Source: GCA-002712045 sp028112705 (GTDB taxonomy: Bacteria > Pseudomonadota > Alphaproteobacteria > Rhodobacterales > Rhodobacteraceae). From it: DNA of 64,000 nucleotides. The stretch lies in NCBI GenBank assembly GCA_028112705.1, contig JAOGYN010000010.1, positions 16,796-80,795 on the forward strand, read 5' to 3'. The position numbers were made by a program, and so were the translations under genes. The notes under the pieces are model-generated. The model worked only from the letters and a program-made list of their open reading frames with translations. It searched no databases and was not told the DNA's origin. Of this stretch, positions 61,989 to 64,000 are shown piece by piece (within the stretch, counting starts at the first letter, position 1; each line of letters starts with the position of its first letter).

Positions 61989-63725
61989 TCAGCCAAGAAG
62001 AGCATTAAAAAAAATTCGTGGAATCTTAAACCAACTACGCTTGTACTCAAAACTTGTTAACAGTAATCCCAATTTATCTTGTCGCTTATTGGAGATGAAC
62101 CAGGGAGGTTTTGGTAACATTGATAATTGTCCAGAAATCAAGCCGCGAGGAAATGGCCTCCAAGGGGCCCAGACAATAGAACGCTCTGTACTACTTAGCA
62201 TTAAAGTATTGTGAACTGTACCAATCCCACTTTGAATATCTTCAAGCGTATGCCCTGGATATGCGCCCCAAGGGCATTGTGACAATAGAAATCCCAATGC
62301 AGACCAACCATTGATAGCTATAGTTCCATATCTCAAGTCTTGTATAATCTTTTCAAACTTATGTTTTCCAATCTTGCGAATAGTTCTTGGGTGAATAAGA
62401 ATATTTGCCCCAAGTGTTCCATATAATTCTTTATTTGAATAAGAGATTGCTTTTTTTAGGTATTCAGTAGGATCTTGATCGTCAATTTCGTAAACACTCA
62501 TCGCGTGAGCAAAGACTTCATTAACGTTATGCCAATCATTTGATTGTTCTTTTAAGTCATTAATCACGCAGACATCAGTGGAGCCATTATTTATTAGTTT
62601 TATTTTACTGCTTTTGTTGCAAAATTCTTTAATTCTCTCTTTTGATCCTGGATAGTAATCAAATCTGCTAGTTTTTTTCAGAACTGCAATTAATGCACTC
62701 ATTAAAGTATCTTTATACTTCCACCGTTTTGGTAGAATTAATACCTGACACGCTATACAATTATATCCTGCGTTATGCATTTTTTGAGTAGCAATATTGT
62801 CAGCTTGATATTTAAGATCAGCATTCGACCAAGGCCCTGGTACAACAATAGTTGGGCAAACAGCACCTAACTCTGATGTGATCCTTTTTGAATTTATTAT
62901 TGTTTGTTTGCTTTTACTCTCACTGTTAACATTTACTTGCCCCCACACGATTTTATCATGCGTTTTTGCAGAGCCTGTAATATGAATTTCTTCTACTAAA
63001 TCATGTTGGGTTAAATAATGCCCAACCTCACCGTTGCCTTTAATAATCTTAAGGGCGCCAGTTGAAATTAATGGATCTAACACAAAATTTAAATGCTCAA
63101 ATAAATAATCATTCACTGGGTTTAACTTCAATAAAACAACTTGGTTTTCTAAAAATAATTTTTGAAAACAATCGAGAGGTGCAATTGATGCTATATTTCC
63201 TGCACCAAGTACTAATGCTACTTTCCCTTTTCGCTCACCTAATGGAGTATCAAGATGTTTTGCCACATAATCCTTTAAGTTATTTTTTTTTACTTCTGGT
63301 TGCATCCACACTTCTGCCGTTACTCCAGACAAAATAAGTCTATCCCAAATTGATGCTGGAATTACTTTTACTGATAACTGACCATTTTGTAACACTCGCG
63401 TTTTCAGATTGTTCTTGAAATCTTTTTTATCAATTTCAGAAAAAGTTTTTATAAAAGCATTACAGGCTGACATTAAAGCGTAAGGCCCAGACATCCACTC
63501 TTCTCCCACCAAAGCGGTTTTTTCTGGTATTCCTTTATTTTTAGCAGCTAATTCAACCCAATTTTTTGAAATAACCATTAGGTTTTCTTTAATTTTTTCC
63601 AAAGTTTTTATGTGATTTTCTATTGGGGTATTAGCCCAAATATGTTTCATATCATCCAATGCAACTAAACAATTATTCAAATTCTTACCATCAACTACAT
63701 TAATAATATCTTTTTTTGCGACCAT
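61989..63725 (-). CDS. Atypical aldehyde dehydrogenase-superfamily protein
   Basis: This is a 578-residue member of the ALDH superfamily, about 80-100 residues longer than common ALDHs. The usual PWNFP region is replaced by VALVLGAGNIASIAPLD (about 171-187), and the later HITGSAKTHD, ELGAVCPTIVV and catalytic cysteine segment NAGYNCIACQVLILP (about 315-330) are recognisable. The last part (about 500-578), with SSTERSIVWAPWRPFP, is an extension with many basic and Trp residues. The form suggests a fatty-aldehyde or acyl-CoA reductase-like branch, but I cannot assign a substrate. It is convergent with the TDO gene and alone on its strand. Confidence 0.75.
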   Translation of the reverse strand: MVAKKDIINVVDGKNLNNCLVALDDMKHIWANTPIENHIKTLEKIKENLMVISKNWVELAAKNKGIPEKTALVGEEWMSGPYALMSACNAFIKTFSEIDKKDFKNNLKTRVLQNGQLSVKVIPASIWDRLILSGVTAEVWMQPEVKKNNLKDYVAKHLDTPLGERKGKVALVLGAGNIASIAPLDCFQKLFLENQVVLLKLNPVNDYLFEHLNFVLDPLISTGALKIIKGNGEVGHYLTQHDLVEEIHITGSAKTHDKIVWGQVNVNSESKSKQTIINSKRITSELGAVCPTIVVPGPWSNADLKYQADNIATQKMHNAGYNCIACQVLILPKRWKYKDTLMSALIAVLKKTSRFDYYPGSKERIKEFCNKSSKIKLINNGSTDVCVINDLKEQSNDWHNVNEVFAHAMSVYEIDDQDPTEYLKKAISYSNKELYGTLGANILIHPRTIRKIGKHKFEKIIQDLRYGTIAINGWSALGFLLSQCPWGAYPGHTLEDIQSGIGTVHNTLMLSSTERSIVWAPWRPFPRGLISGQLSMLPKPPWFISNKRQDKLGLLLTSFEYKRSWFKIPRIFFNALLG

Positions 63726-63909
63726 TTTTGATCCCTCAGATCTAATTTAAAACATATAATATTAACCATCAAACAAATTTTTCTCCAAAACAAGTATTCA
63801 AAAGGTTTATTAAGAACTAATTTAATAAGAATAAAATAAATCACTTGATAAAATTAAATAGTTTGTTAGTGGAAGCGTATCTTGTTTAATTATTGATGGG
63901 GTTTTCTCA

Positions 63910-64000
63910 ATGGTAAAAAAAGCTAGGGTCAACAAGGCACTTGATCGCGACCTCAAAAGCAGGGTTGCTTTAGAACAAGCAGCAACAGCAACTAGGCAAC
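63910..64000 (+). CDS. Start of an unidentified gene, cut by the window end
   Basis: An ATG at 63910 opens a frame that remains open to the edge (30 codons). The product begins MVKKARVNKALDRDLKSRV and continues with an alanine/glutamine-rich stretch. GATGGGG lies about ten bases upstream. The visible part is basic and helical, without a signal peptide. Too little is present for any functional call. The 184 bases before it are AT-rich and show nothing else. Confidence 0.5.
   Translation, partial: MVKKARVNKALDRDLKSRVALEQAATATRQ

Noticed and set aside
1..64000. CRISPR arrays, transposases, prophage or integrase genes
   Set aside because: No regularly spaced direct repeats and no mobile-element proteins were seen on either strand.

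Overview
The window reads as AT-rich chromosomal DNA (roughly 35-40% GC by eye) from a free-living, probably marine alphaproteobacterium. A low-GC Rhodobacterales-like lineage is my best guess. The clues are family-level features: a CbtA/CbtB plus CobW/CobN cobalamin operon behind a B12 riboswitch, an NDUFS4-type complex I accessory protein, an alphaproteobacterial-type HisRS, UvrB with the alphaproteobacterial-style N-terminus, and a Liv-type ABC operon whose LivF carries a basic Trp/Arg-rich tail. Gene density is high, many junctions overlap by one or four bases, and I see no insertion sequence, prophage, CRISPR array or rRNA.

Layout. 1-7.5 kb (minus strand): riboswitch, then cbtB, cbtA, a His-rich membrane-anchored protein, cobW, a GNAT acetyltransferase, cobN and cobO (cut by the left edge). 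7.6-17.2 kb: smc, the serine genes serA and serC (minus) facing serB (plus), pncB, tRNA-Arg(TCT) and a complex I accessory protein. 17.3-22.7 kb: uvrB, a small exported protein, an MFS transporter, an anchored nuclease-like protein and a sulfotransferase. 22.9-29.6 kb: the membrane urate oxidase puuD, a cupin, an unknown protein, an aldehyde dehydrogenase with a CMD-family protein, an esterase-like hydrolase, hisS and slyX. 29.6-33.1 kb: dnaE.

33.2-43.0 kb (plus): a tightly coupled operon uraH-xdhA-xdhB-xdhC-ABC ATPase-two permeases-BMP binding protein, ending in a strong hairpin. Together with PuuD this gives purine uptake, oxidation of hypoxanthine/xanthine to urate, urate oxidation and 5-hydroxyisourate hydrolysis. 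The OHCU decarboxylase and later steps are not in the window.

43-48.4 kb: a Tet-like MFS transporter, an enolase-superfamily dehydratase-like protein, a SulP transporter and a zinc alcohol dehydrogenase. 48.5-60.0 kb (minus): a run of eleven genes encoding an HpaB-type flavin monooxygenase, a Rid protein, a DUF1028 protein, an MDR reductase, a nitronate monooxygenase-like protein, LivHMGF, an acyl-CoA synthetase and a LivK binding protein. A divergent LysR regulator with a perfect operator-like dyad sits at its head, followed by tryptophan 2,3-dioxygenase. This block looks like an uptake, CoA-activation and oxygenation pathway for an unidentified substrate and is the best candidate here for an undescribed system. 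The window ends with a large, divergent aldehyde dehydrogenase-superfamily protein and the first 30 codons of an unidentified gene.
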